Shown here in pieces: positions 25,557 to 34,009 of a stretch of 64,000 nt of DNA. Position numbers and translations under genes: made by a program. Numbering within the stretch: the stretch's first letter is position 1; every line of letters begins with the position of its first letter. The DNA comes from Paenibacillus zeirhizosphaerae (GTDB lineage: Bacteria; Bacillota; Bacilli; Paenibacillales; Paenibacillaceae). Under the pieces are notes generated by a model that saw only the letters and a list, made by a program, of their open reading frames with translations, did no database searches and had not been told where the DNA came from. The stretch is taken from positions 124,001 to 188,000 of the forward strand of contig NZ_JAPCKK010000034.1 of NCBI RefSeq assembly GCF_030705605.1, given 5' to 3'.

Positions 25557-25708
25557 TTTTTAGACAACCTCCTAAGTCCAGCATCGTTGTCATCGCAGAT
25601 CTGTTTTGCAAGCGAGCGGATCAGATTCTTGCGGTCGATTTTAGCCTGTGCGTCTTTAAGCTCTTCTTTGCGTACTGCCATGCGTTGTTCCTCCTCTTGC
25701 TCTGACAT
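25553..25708 (-). CDS. Antitoxin-like protein of the Doc pair, 51 aa
   Basis: MSEQEEEQRMAVRKEELKDA and RKNLIRSLAKQICDDNDAGL: short, charged, helical. ATG at 25708 has GGAGGGG 8 bases upstream, and the gene overlaps the Doc start. It seems intact while the toxin is broken, as in the locus at 17356. Not a typical Phd sequence. Confidence 0.55.
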   Translation of the reverse strand: MSEQEEEQRMAVRKEELKDAQAKIDRKNLIRSLAKQICDDNDAGLRRLSKN

Positions 25709-25986
25709 GCAGGCATCCCCTCCGTATCACAATGTTATGTGTTACAAGCTATGCCCGTTTGACCCTAGAATATGCCATCCGCTGCGATTTGTCCAATTTG
25801 AGTTATACATGGATCATTGGATGTATAGCCCCCCAGGACGGTGATCCATTCCTGAAGGGTGGCGGGGTCGGAATGTCCCCATGGGGAACAGAAAATCTAT
25901 GACGGTTGTTATTCAGAAAACTTCGTAAAGCCCGAGGAAACTTTGGAACCTTGGACAGGCTACAGGAATAGCCATGCTTGAAGATT

Positions 25987-26160
25987 CTAAAGGACTCGGT
26001 TCCTGTCACTGGGCGAAATATACTCAATGATATCCTGAACCTCACAGTCCAAAGCCTCGCATATCCTGTTCAATGTATCGAACTTCACACCATCTGTTTC
26101 TTCGTTGTACAGCTTGGCAATCCCATTTCTATGTAATCCGGTTACTTCCGAGCTATTCGC
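25987..26160 (-). pseudogene. XRE regulator, C-terminal two thirds
   Basis: The minus strand reads SSEVTGLHRNGIAKLYNEET DGVKFDTLNRICEALDCEVQ DIIEYISPSDR and stop, the recognition helix and end of a YozG/Cro-like regulator. The start of the HTH is missing; beyond 26160 the sequence is unrelated. Confidence 0.65.
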
Positions 26161-26457
26161 CAAGCAGTACCCGACAAGCTAAACCATACGATATTTCTTT
26201 ACGAAGACGCCCAGCTATCCGTGCAGGCCCTCCTGGAAAGAGAAATCTATTTGCAAGGCTTCCGGGACGGCAGTCAAGCATTGCCCGGCAAATGAAATTC
26301 TGCTGTTGAAACATAAGACTAACCCACTTTCCCCACACTACATTCAAATCATTCGCCGTAACACAGAACAAGCCTTGGACAGGTCCAAAGGCTTGTATTT
26401 TTTTATGTAATCTTACTTTCATCCATCTGATCCTTCACGTGAATAAGCAACTGACCA

Positions 26458-26614
26458 GCGAGGCTTATACCGAGGTTTAGCAATCACGTTGCCTGTATAA
26501 TTTCGATGTGGTAACATAAGAATAGAAATAAGGGAGGTCGCAACCCTCCCCCAGAACAACGAGGTGTGCCTCACGGCGCGCACTGTTTTAAGTCACAGCA
26601 AAACCCACCGAAGG
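26458..26614 (+). other. RNA-module copy 2, interrupted by the IS3 element
   Basis: The block GAGGCTTATACCGAGG...TATAAT (26496-26501)...GGGAGG...CCTCCC...GGTGTGCCTCACGGCGCG is the same as at 18200-18340 and stops in the terminator hairpin at AAGG, where the IS begins. The other half of the hairpin is at 28050-28080. Confidence 0.7.
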
Positions 26615-26668
26615 TGAACTGCACCCCAATTGTTAGACACCATCTAACATTGGAGGTGCAGTTTTTCT

Positions 26669-27175
26669 ATGGCTAAGTTTAGTCCGGACGAAAAATTACA
26701 AGCAGTTATGCGTTATCAAAATGGATCGGAAAGCATGGGATCGATTGCGAAATCGATAGGACTCCATCATACTGTCCTATTAAATTGGATTAGACAATAT
26801 GAGTATCATGGTGAAGAGGTCTTTAAAAAGCGCTATACATCGTATTCTGTACAGGATAAACTAGACGTACTTAATCATATGAAACAATATGGAACGTCCA
26901 TTCGAGAGACGGCTGCGATATTTAATATTGCGAGTCATAGTACCCTTTTAAGCTGGCAAAGAAGCTTAGAATTACATGGAATAGACGCCCTACAACCAAA
27001 GAAAGAAAGGCGCTCATCCATGAAAAAGGACCCTGAACAACTGAAGGATACAAAGCCTGTAGAGGCTTTGCAAAAAGAGGTAGAACGTTTGCGTATGGAG
27101 AACGCTTATCTAAAAAAGTTGAATGCCTTAGTTCAAAACAAGGAAAAATCACCAAACAAGACAAAGCGCAAGTAG
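26669..27175 (+). CDS. IS3-family transposase OrfA
   Basis: 168 aa DNA-binding part. Two HTH units are visible (SMGSIAKSIGLHHTVLLNWI and SIRETAAIFNIASHSTLLSW), followed by a leucine-zipper-like coiled coil (VEALQKEVERLRMENAYLKK). The stretch CTAAAAAAG at about 27111-27119 is a typical -1 slippery site; slippage there joins OrfA to OrfB and yields the OrfAB transposase. The ATG at 26669 lies 54 bases inside the left end. Confidence 0.9.
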   Translation: MAKFSPDEKLQAVMRYQNGSESMGSIAKSIGLHHTVLLNWIRQYEYHGEEVFKKRYTSYSVQDKLDVLNHMKQYGTSIRETAAIFNIASHSTLLSWQRSLELHGIDALQPKKERRSSMKKDPEQLKDTKPVEALQKEVERLRMENAYLKKLNALVQNKEKSPNKTKRK

Positions 27176-27201
27176 TCTATGAACTAAGGAACGAATTTTC
27201 G

Positions 27202-28014
27202 GTGAAAGCACTCCTACAGCTCGCAGATATCCCACGTAGCACGTACTACTACTGGGTGAATACATTAAATATGCCGGACAAAGACTCTGAGTTAAAAGAC
27301 ATGATTCAAGCGATTTACGAGGAGCATCAGGGGCGTTACGGCTATCGCCGTATTCAAGATGAGTTAGTGAATCGCGGTCATCGTGTTAATCATAAGAAGG
27401 TGCAACGTTTGATGAAGGTATTAGGCTTAAAAAGCCTGGTACGCATGAAGAAGTATCGTTCATATAAAGGCTCGATTGGCAAGGTTGCACCAAACATTTT
27501 AGAACGTAACTTCCACGCTGAAAAGCCAAATGAAAAGTGGGTTACCGATATAACTGAGTTTAAATTATTTGGAGAAAAACTATATTTATCTCCTATGTTA
27601 GATCTGTATAATGGGGAAATCATTACGTATACGATCGGCTCAAGACCAGTCTATTCCCTTGTTTCAACGATGTTAGATCAATCATTCCATCGACTAAAGG
27701 ATGAAGATACGCCCCTGATTCATTCCGATCAAGGCTGGCATTATCAGATGAAACAGTATCGCCATACCCTCAAAGAACGGGGTCTCAAGCAAAGTATGTC
27801 CCGTAAAGGTAACTGCTACGACAATGCCGTCATCGAGAACTTTTTCGGCATCCTGAAATCTGAATTTCTGTATTTAATGGAATTCGAAAGTATCGCACAT
27901 TTTAAACAAGAGTTATCCATATACATCGATTATTACAATAACAAGCGAATTAAGGCAAAACTAAAAGGCATGAGTCCGGTACAGTACCGAACTCATGCCC
28001 AACAAGTTGCCTAA
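27202..28014 (+). CDS. IS3-family transposase OrfB (DDE integrase)
   Basis: 270 aa from the GTG at 27202, but in the fusion the frame is entered upstream by -1 slippage near 27116 (then KVECLSSKQGKITKQDKAQV). It contains the HTH_21 region (RRIQDELVNRGHRVNHKKVQ) and the rve core with Asp in WVTDITEFKLF, Asp in LIHSDQGWHYQ and Glu in NAVIENFFGILKSE. All three catalytic acids are present and the end (MSPVQYRTHAQ) is typical, so the transposase should be active. Confidence 0.92.
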   Translation: MKALLQLADIPRSTYYYWVNTLNMPDKDSELKDMIQAIYEEHQGRYGYRRIQDELVNRGHRVNHKKVQRLMKVLGLKSLVRMKKYRSYKGSIGKVAPNILERNFHAEKPNEKWVTDITEFKLFGEKLYLSPMLDLYNGEIITYTIGSRPVYSLVSTMLDQSFHRLKDEDTPLIHSDQGWHYQMKQYRHTLKERGLKQSMSRKGNCYDNAVIENFFGILKSEFLYLMEFESIAHFKQELSIYIDYYNNKRIKAKLKGMSPVQYRTHAQQVA

Positions 28015-28049
28015 TGATATAACCTGTCTAACTTTATGGGGTCACTTCA

Positions 28050-28150
28050 AGGAGACGAACCTTTAGCGGTGGGTTTTGCGCTTGTTACGTCAAGCCTTGG
28101 GTAAGGTCCCCCGAGGCTTTTATTTTTTATGTAATCTTGCTTTCATCCAT
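28050..28150 (+). other. RNA-module copy 2, right half, toxin gene deleted
   Basis: After the IS, CCTTTAGCGGTGGGTTTTGC GCTTGTTACGTC continues as in 18357-18390, but then jumps to AAGCCTTGGGTAAGG, which in copy 1 lies 180 bases further on. The 42 aa toxin frame between is missing. Confidence 0.65.
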
Positions 28151-28326
28151 CTGATCCTTCACGTGGATAAGGCGCTGCCGATCGCAATTCCTCACACGAC
28201 TAAAGTCGCTTGTGTCCATGCGCGGTTTATGAAGTGGACCTTTCAAGTGCGTCATACTGAACTGGTTATGGTGAATGAAACCCGTCTCAGGCCACTAGCT
28301 AAATGCAAGTGGCCTGATGATCCGCT

Positions 28327-29454
28327 TCACCCCTGCCGAAACGCCAAACTTGAAATATCCGGTTGTCCTTGGAATCGGATTCTCGGATAGCCGACCATTA
28401 AACTCGCCACCGTTAAATACAGATCAGAATCTTTCACATTTCCGGCAGACGCGTACAATATTCCAAGGTCCCGACAGGTCAAATAGGTTCCGATTCCTGT
28501 CATGGACGGATATTCCTCCGGTGCTGGCCCGAGGCTCAGCGCTTGGCGCATCGAATGAATGGCCTTGTCTATGTGCCCCAGACCCTGCCAGCCGACTGCC
28601 CTGAGGTGATGCAGGTCCGTAAAGTCCGGGAACTGTTCAATGCTTTCCATGCTGTACCGGACCATATCATCATAACGCCCCATGGATTCCAATAGAGCCA
28701 GTCTGTATTTGTGCGCACTGGCCAGCACTACCGGCAGAAAACCCTCCGGATTGGCCAGAGCTATATTAAACTGCTCAAGCGCGCTCTCCAATTCATTCAA
28801 TCGATATAGCTCAACCCCCAGGTAATAGTGATACTGCCGATACTTTGGATACTCCTCAAGTGACTGCAGGAGCAGCGATTGATTTCGTCTGATTTTGTCC
28901 TGACGCACAATGTTTTTGATCAGATTGCCCTCATGATAGATATGGATACCGACCTGCCCGATTTGCATTCCGGGGTTGGCCTTCAGCATACTCGGTAAAA
29001 TCTGTTCATGTACCCTTCCTTCAAACCGGTATTCCGGCCGGTTCCGCACCATGCGCTGGAGACAGATATACTCCGTTCCACCTCCCTCCAGATAGGTGCA
29101 AAAACAAAACTGGATGCCTTCGATATTCTGCTCCCGGATCGCATCCCGGGCCAGCAGCTCCTTAAGTTTGTCGGCCTCGGCCACATCCATCTCTTCATCG
29201 GCATCCAGCCAGAGAATCCAGTCCCCTGTCGCTTCATCCAACCCCCGATTGCGAGCAGCCGAGAAGCTGTCCTCCCATGGCATCTCAATCACTTTAGCCC
29301 CAAAGGCCCTGGCTATCGCCACGGTATCATCTGTGGATCCGGTATCCACAATAATGATTTCATCCACAATGCACTGGACACTCCTCAGGCATTTCGGAAG
29401 ATATTCTTCTTCGTTCTTCACAATCATACATAGCGAGATGCTTGGTTTATCCAT
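28327..29454 (-). CDS. GT2 glycosyltransferase with TPR-like C-terminal half (paralogue 3)
   Basis: 375 aa, with ISLCMIVKNEEEYLPKCL, VDTGSTDDT, LWLDADEEMDV, YRFEGRVHEQI and the helical tail (LNELESALEQFNIALANP; TYLTCRDLGILYASAGN). ATG at 29454 follows GAGGTGG by five bases. It lies directly downstream of the collagen-like frame 29567-30157 on the same strand, with only a CCCTTCGG hairpin between, which suggests one transcript with attenuation and that this enzyme works on that protein. Confidence 0.85.
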   Translation of the reverse strand: MDKPSISLCMIVKNEEEYLPKCLRSVQCIVDEIIIVDTGSTDDTVAIARAFGAKVIEMPWEDSFSAARNRGLDEATGDWILWLDADEEMDVAEADKLKELLARDAIREQNIEGIQFCFCTYLEGGGTEYICLQRMVRNRPEYRFEGRVHEQILPSMLKANPGMQIGQVGIHIYHEGNLIKNIVRQDKIRRNQSLLLQSLEEYPKYRQYHYYLGVELYRLNELESALEQFNIALANPEGFLPVVLASAHKYRLALLESMGRYDDMVRYSMESIEQFPDFTDLHHLRAVGWQGLGHIDKAIHSMRQALSLGPAPEEYPSMTGIGTYLTCRDLGILYASAGNVKDSDLYLTVASLMVGYPRIRFQGQPDISSLAFRQG

Positions 29455-29517
29455 GCAACCCACCTCTTTACTATAAGTACGAATAATCCCTCGTTAAATA
29501 TAAAAGGATAGAAGACA

Positions 29518-29547
29518 CCCTTCGGAACGGTATAAACGTCCGAAGGG
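29518..29547 (-). terminator. Hairpin between collagen-like gene and its GT2 gene
   Basis: CCCTTCGG pairs with CCGAAGGG around a 14-base loop. No strong T run on the minus strand, so read-through into the GT2 gene is likely. Confidence 0.45.
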
Positions 29548-29566
29548 CAACCGAACTGATACTTGA

Positions 29567-30157
29567 CTAAGCCAGCTTAACCACGTTTATATCAGCATTA
29601 TTAAATGTCGCGGCCCCTTGTGCTGTAATGTTAACTAAAGTTAAGGTACTGGCCGTTGTGGTGTTAAGAATAGTAGAACCAGCTAAAGAAAAAACACTGC
29701 CGATGGTAGCTGCAGGAGTCAGAAAAGAAACTGCTGAACCACCAGGGATGAATGCGCCGTTTAACTGAAGTGATGCTGCCAGACCTAGACTATCATTCGC
29801 AGCGGTTGGTTGACCCGAAGCTGTGTAACTAACTGAATAGGTTTGATTCGCTGCCAGGGTGATTACCCCACCCGCATTGGCGATGGCCGTGCCATTTACG
29901 ACAAACGTTCCTGGTACCGATATAACCCCGCCTGGTGCGACAAACTGTGGTGTAGCTGTGAACGCTGTAAGGTTATTCGCCGTGACGGTTGGACCAGTTG
30001 GGCCGGTCGCTCCTGTTGCTCCGGTGGCTCCTGTCGCTCCAGTGGCCCCTGTCGCTCCCGTTGCGCCCGTAGCTCCTGTCTCCCCTGTTGCACCCGTCGC
30101 TCCGGTGGCACCCGTGGCTCCTGTCGCTCCCGTTGAGCCCGTTAAACCTGTCGGGAC
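29567..30157 (-). CDS. Collagen-like protein (startless copy 3)
   Basis: An open frame of 196 residues: VPTGLTGSTGATGATGATGA, about 16 triplets with one Glu (GETGAT), then TVTANNLTAFTATPQFVAPG and a beta-rich domain ending FNNADINVVKLA. It contains no ATG and no usable GTG or TTG before its last residues, although the frame is intact and domain-like throughout. The GTG at 30161 is out of frame by one, next to CGTCCCGAC, as in the three sister copies. Either startless (truncated) or dependent on a frameshift. Confidence 0.5.
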   Translation of the reverse strand, partial: VPTGLTGSTGATGATGATGATGATGETGATGATGATGATGATGATGATGATGPTGPTVTANNLTAFTATPQFVAPGGVISVPGTFVVNGTAIANAGGVITLAANQTYSVSYTASGQPTAANDSLGLAASLQLNGAFIPGGSAVSFLTPAATIGSVFSLAGSTILNTTTASTLTLVNITAQGAATFNNADINVVKLA

Positions 30158-30537
30158 GCACTTTCTTATTCTACCTGTAATTTTTACTAATAACCCATAA
30201 AAAGTGCATGTATCCGTTATTTGCAGCCGTTATAAAAGGCTTCTGTTACCCCATTGTACGCTCGCTGCAAGCGGTTATTTCATGGATTTCACTGCACTGA
30301 TCTGAGCTTGTACTCATTGAAATCGCTGCTGCGGCGAATGCCGAATGCATCTGTTGGCCCATTTGCTGTACAGCCCCTGTGTCGAAACTTCTGCATGAGA
30401 CATGCTAATTGTCTCCTCAATTCTCTCTTTTATCGAAAGCTGCGCCGTGACTCCCATCCAAATTGGAACGCAAAACATGTCGCTTGTGTCCATGCGCGGT
30501 TTATGAAGTGGACCTTTCGTTTGTGGTATGATAACGA

Positions 30538-30834
30538 TCAGGTACCCTGCTGTGGAACGGGCGGGTTCATTCCCGACAGCACTTCAATCATCAGGGCTGC
30601 TCCAAGCTTAAAGCCGTTCGTAAACGAGGAGGCCATATCGATTCCCTGAACTTGATGATATAGATCCGTTAAAGCTTCAAGCTCGTTGAAATCTTCTTCG
30701 GCAAGCTTCTTTTTCCAATGATTCAGGGACTCGGTGATTTGTTCGTTCAGCCCTCTATACTCTGGACTTTGGGAGACACGTTGTTCTTGGGGAACCAGAT
30801 CACCGTAATAGAGGGATTCCAATATACTTTGCAT
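30538..30834 (-). CDS. DUF6809-like small protein (copy B)
   Basis: 98 aa, nearly identical to the product of 23078-23374 (differences such as SILES for NVLES, YRGLNE for YRWLNE and the tail PPVPQQGT). Most changes sit at the ends. Divergent from its own XRE gene at 31025. Confidence 0.65.
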   Translation of the reverse strand: MQSILESLYYGDLVPQEQRVSQSPEYRGLNEQITESLNHWKKKLAEEDFNELEALTDLYHQVQGIDMASSFTNGFKLGAALMIEVLSGMNPPVPQQGT

Positions 30835-31024
30835 TCTACTCCACCTTTACCGGATATTTTCCTTAGAAAAACACCTAGGTTATTTTATACAGCCTTGGTT
30901 CGGGGGTTAATTGGACAATTACATAAGCGTTGGTACTCATGAAAGTACCACTTGCATTGTGATTATACGGTACTCTAAAGCGTATCGTCAAGTTGTTTTA
31001 TAATGATATGCGAGGGGATTTTAC

Positions 31025-31249
31025 ATGGGCAAGCAAGTGATTGTAAAAATAGCGAAGTTGGCCAAAGCTCATCATATTTCATTAAGGGAACTATCCAGAA
31101 TTTCCGATGTCAGACATGCAGCTTTAAGTGAGTTGTCTAACGGCAAACGAGAAAGTATCAACTTCGGCCACATTGAAAGAATAGCTGCAGCCCTGAATAT
31201 TCACGATATTCGTGAGATCATCGATTTGGTGGATGTGGAGGAAGAGTAA
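31025..31249 (+). CDS. Small XRE/Cro-type regulator (copy B)
   Basis: 74 aa paralogue of the gene at 23568: MGKQVIVKIAKLAKAHHISL RELSRISDVRHAALSELSNG. ATG with GAGGGG upstream. Its divergence from copy A is larger than that of the neighbouring DUF6809 gene, and is concentrated in the first two helices and the recognition helix, a pattern expected if operator specificity has been under selection. Confidence 0.8.
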   Translation: MGKQVIVKIAKLAKAHHISLRELSRISDVRHAALSELSNGKRESINFGHIERIAAALNIHDIREIIDLVDVEEE

Positions 31250-31316
31250 CAGGCACAAGTGTGAAGGAGTGTGACAAGGAGCATTTGGACAGGTTGTCGA
31301 TTTAAGGGCATGGATA

Positions 31317-31355
31317 GTCCCCCTTCAGACTCGTGCATGACGTCTGAAGGGGGAC
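31317..31355 (+). terminator. Terminator after XRE gene, copy B
   Basis: GTCCCCCTTCAGAC pairs perfectly with GTCTGAAGGGGGAC, 14 bp. Confidence 0.7.
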
Positions 31356-31459
31356 CCAAGCATGCTTATGGTTAAGCCAGCTTAATAGCAGTTACACGGG
31401 AAACATTAAAGGTAGCGATTCTTGATGGTACAGCCGCTTACAGATTCCCGTTACCCCGC

Positions 31460-31984
31460 TTATACAATCTTTACAACCCTCATATTGGAATTGTCCAACT
31501 CTATTGATCTGCCGGCAGGGGTGGTTAAGAGTTGAAGTCGGATCGTATTCAATCCCCCACCTGTAGTTATAATACCGGAGCCAGTGAACGTCCCTTCCGT
31601 GGGTGCCGTGTTATTGAAAGTATCCACGTTCGATGCAGTACTAAAAAGCGGATTACCGTTGTGATATATGGCCATCCCATAGTCTGTATTTGTCTGCTGC
31701 AAAGTCCCCGTAACCGTGTAATCAACCATGTAGGTTTGATTAGGAGCCAGAACGATCGTAGGGTCAGTAGCCTTTCGGATGGCCGTGCCACTTACATTTT
31801 CAAAAGCAAAAGGTACCGCCTCCCCATCGTTCATTTGTTGAGCAGGGTTATAGCCATCGTAGAAAACACCCCAATTCACCAGAACGTTCGGAGCTGTAGG
31901 GCCTGTCACCCCCGTCGCTCCAGTGGCCCCTGTTGCACCTGTCGCTCCAGTCGCTCCCGTTGAGCCCGTTAAACCTGTCGGGAC
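31460..31984 (-). CDS. Collagen-like protein (startless copy 4)
   Basis: 174 residues: VPTGLTGSTGATGATGATGA, about eight triplets, then NVLVNWGVFYDGYNPAQQMN and a domain ending NSNMRVVKIV. This domain is a close relative of the C-terminal domain of the large protein at 36802-38916 (both have APNQxYMVDY, LQQTNTDYG, SNVDTF and GRSxxLDNSN). GTG at 31909 is the only standard in-frame start, after most of the stalk. The same upstream block with out-of-frame GTG occurs as in the other three copies. Confidence 0.5.
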   Translation of the reverse strand, partial: VPTGLTGSTGATGATGATGATGATGVTGPTAPNVLVNWGVFYDGYNPAQQMNDGEAVPFAFENVSGTAIRKATDPTIVLAPNQTYMVDYTVTGTLQQTNTDYGMAIYHNGNPLFSTASNVDTFNNTAPTEGTFTGSGIITTGGGLNTIRLQLLTTPAGRSIELDNSNMRVVKIV

Positions 31985-32052
31985 GCACTTTCTTATTCCA
32001 CCTGTAATTTTTACAAATAATTCAAAAAAAAAAAAAATGGTGCATTTGTTCG

Positions 32053-32187
32053 TTATTTACAGAAGTTAGGAAGGACTTCTTCCCACCCCATTGACCGCTC
32101 GCCGTGAGCGGCTACTTCATGGATTTCACTGCACTGATCTGGGCTTGTACTCATTGAAATCGCAGCCGCGGCGAATGTCGAATACAT
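32053..32187 (-). CDS. Small conserved frame upstream of collagen-like gene, 44 aa
   Basis: MYSTFAAAAISMSTSPDQCS EIHEVAAHGERSMGWEEVLP, closing before the stalk. The same frame, partly broken, occurs upstream of the other startless collagen-like genes (22780-22861, 24640-24770, 30240-30360), where the residues SDxCSEIHEIAARGE are kept. Conservation of the amino-acid pattern in four copies suggests it was coding; in copy 1 it stays open into the stalk region. No ribosome site is evident here. Function unknown. Confidence 0.35.
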   Translation of the reverse strand: MYSTFAAAAISMSTSPDQCSEIHEVAAHGERSMGWEEVLPNFCK

Positions 32188-32254
32188 CCGTTGCCCAATT
32201 CACTGCACAGCACCTGTGTCGAAACTTCCACCTGGGACATGCTGATTGTCTCCT

Positions 32255-32500
32255 TACATACCGTAAAAATCGCTTGGTATTTCTCAATGTTCTCCAGCAA
32301 TCGCTGCAACTGGGGTCTGTCCTCAAGTTCGCGCCCCACTCCGCTTACAATTTCTTCATAAATTTCATATTTGAAGCCATTTTATTGGTGAATTCCGCTA
32401 TCATTTCGCGATGATTCTGCAAGGTATCCTCGTTCTCGCCTGTATCTCTCGAAATTCGCAGGTAGGTTGCCCCGAAAAGATTGGAGGTTGCATCCTTCAT
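32255..32500 (-). pseudogene. Serine recombinase, N-terminal remnant with frameshift
   Basis: From ATG 32500: MKDATSNLFGATYLRISRDT GENEDTLQNHREMIAEF, then a frameshift near 32385 and YEIYEEIVSGVGRELEDRPQ LQRLLENIEKYQAIFTV. This is the first 80 residues of the catalytic domain, like the genes at 9801 and 12006. It abuts the truncated end of the collagen-like gene at 32522. Confidence 0.75.
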
Positions 32501-32521
32501 AAGTGATGTTCGCCTCCCCAT

Positions 32522-33832
32522 TTACTTCCAATAATATGATAACAATGGACCCGTCGCTCCTGTCGCCCCAGTTGCGCCCGTTGCCCCTGTGGCTCCTGTC
32601 GCTCCTGTTGGGCCGGTGGCTCCCGTCGCTCCGGTGGCACCTGTCGCTCCAGTGGCTCCCGTTGCTCCGGTAGCTCCTGTTGGGCCGGTTGCACCTGTTG
32701 CTCCGGTGGCTCCTGTTGCTCCGGTAGCTCCCGTTGCTCCAGTGGCTCCGGTTTCGCCTGTTGGACCTGTCGGACCAGTGGCTCCTGTTGCACCTGTTGC
32801 TCCGGTTGCTCCGGTTGCTCCGGTTGCTCCTGTTGGGCCGGTTGGACCCGTCGCTCCTGTTGCTCCGGTTGCACCTGTTGCTCCGGTTGCTCCTGTGGCA
32901 CCTGTTGGGCCGGTTGGACCTGTCGCTCCGGTTGCTCCTGTTGCACCTGTTGCTCCGGTGGCTCCCGTTTGACCTGTTGGGCCGGTTGGACCTGTCGGGC
33001 CGGTGGCTCCTGTTGCTCCGGTTGCTCCGGTGGCTCCTGTTTGACCGGTTGGGCCGGTTGCACCTGTTGCTCCCGTGGCTCCTGTTGCTCCCGTGGCTCC
33101 TGTTGCTCCGGTTGCACCTGTTGCTCCGGTAGCTCCCGTCACTCCGGTGGCTCCGGTCGGACCGCTTGCTCCTGTCGCACCGCTTGCGCCTGTTGCGCCT
33201 GTTGCACCAGGGTCACCTGACGCTCCAGTTGCACCTGTCGCTCCAGTTGCACCTGCGCCAGTTGGACCGGTAGCACCTGATGCACCCGCTGCTCCACTAG
33301 GTCCGGTTGGACCGGTAGCACCTGATGCGCCTGATGCACCCGCTGCTCCACTAGGGCCAGTTGGACCGGTAGCACCTGATGCACCTGCTGCTCCACTAGG
33401 GCCAGTTGGGCCGGTAGCACCTGCGCCGGTTGCACCTGTTGCTCCTGCTGCTCCACTAGGGCCAGTTGGGCCGGTTGGTCCCGGTGGCCCTCCGGATGGG
33501 CCGGTTGGTCCCGCTGGGCCAGTTGGACCCACAAGGTTATCTGCATCCAAGACCAATTCCAGCTTGTTGCTGAGGACCCAGTCTTTGTTGATCGTTTCGG
33601 CAAGAGTTTTCCGAATGCTTTCATTCACGGCCAGCAAATCACTGATGGATGCGACCGGTGCCGTTACACCCGGCAAGGTCCCCAGTACATATTGAAGCTT
33701 CTCGCCCTCCGCATTCAAAATATGACTGAGACCCAGTTCCTCCAGTGCGATCGAGGCTATTATTAAAGAAATGGCGTCGTCTCTTGTGATCGTGATTGTG
33801 GGGGTGATATTTGGCAGATTTGATTGAGACAA
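32522..33832 (-). CDS. Large collagen-like protein, C-terminal domain lost
   Basis: 436 aa. Residues 1-100 are the shared N-terminal domain (LPNITPTITITRDDAISLII, LEELGLSHILNAEGEKLQYV LGTLPG). A Gly-X-Y stalk follows: first GPSGAAGASGATGPT units, then long GATGAT runs with GPTGPT steps. The protein ends abruptly with GPLLSYYWK, without the jelly-roll domain of its relatives; the sequence beyond is a recombinase relic, so the end was probably cut by a rearrangement. The TTG start at 33832 follows AAGGAG by nine bases, as in the two sister genes. A good sigma-K promoter is upstream. Predicted trimeric spore-surface fibre. Confidence 0.75.
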   Translation of the reverse strand: MSQSNLPNITPTITITRDDAISLIIASIALEELGLSHILNAEGEKLQYVLGTLPGVTAPVASISDLLAVNESIRKTLAETINKDWVLSNKLELVLDADNLVGPTGPAGPTGPSGGPPGPTGPTGPSGAAGATGATGAGATGPTGPSGAAGASGATGPTGPSGAAGASGASGATGPTGPSGAAGASGATGPTGAGATGATGATGASGDPGATGATGASGATGASGPTGATGVTGATGATGATGATGATGATGATGATGATGPTGQTGATGATGATGATGPTGPTGPTGQTGATGATGATGATGATGPTGPTGATGATGATGATGATGATGPTGPTGATGATGATGATGATGATGPTGPTGETGATGATGATGATGATGATGATGPTGATGATGATGATGATGATGATGPTGATGATGATGATGATGATGPLLSYYWK

Positions 33833-33862
33833 GAACAATCTCTCCTTTCAATTGGATTAGTC

Positions 33863-33892
33863 TAATCTATGCCCCCAGGAGATACGTAGTGT
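33863..33892 (-). promoter_or_regulatory. Sigma-K-type promoter
   Basis: Minus strand: ACAC, 17 bases, CATAGATTA, 31 bases before the TTG start at 33832. CATAGATTA fits the sigma-K -10 pattern CATAnnnTA fully, and the AC of the -35 is present. Confidence 0.7.
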
Positions 33893-34009
33893 TAGGACAG
33901 TCGCCTTTCTTATTGAATCATTAGAAGAAATAGGCAATTAGCGAGGTTGATCTAAAGCAAACTGGTATAATACATGCGCAAAAAAATAAACCTCGGAAGG
34001 TTCTCCGGG

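Larger units (their letters stand above)
26615..28049 (+). mobile_element. IS3-family (IS150-type) insertion sequence, 1435 bp
   Basis: The ends TGAACTGCACCCCAATTGTT and, inverted, TGAAGTGACCCCATAAAGTT form imperfect terminal repeats of about 24 bp. The bases AGG (26612-26614) are repeated as AGG (28050-28052), a 3 bp target duplication as expected for the family. It contains overlapping orfA and orfB with a slippery A6G stretch. The element looks complete and recently inserted: its target, a terminator hairpin, is known in uninterrupted form at 18337-18374. Confidence 0.9.
30140..31365. repeat. Segmental duplication, copy B
   Basis: Second copy of the 22640-23905 block, same gene order and orientation. 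A partial third copy of its upstream part lies at 31970-32250, and a shorter one at 24590-24760. Confidence 0.8.

Noticed and set aside
26168..26287. Plus-strand stretch with LEREIYLQGFRDGSQALPGK
   Set aside because: It looks like the end of a small helical protein, but there is no start, no ribosome site and only about 40 codons; too little to call.
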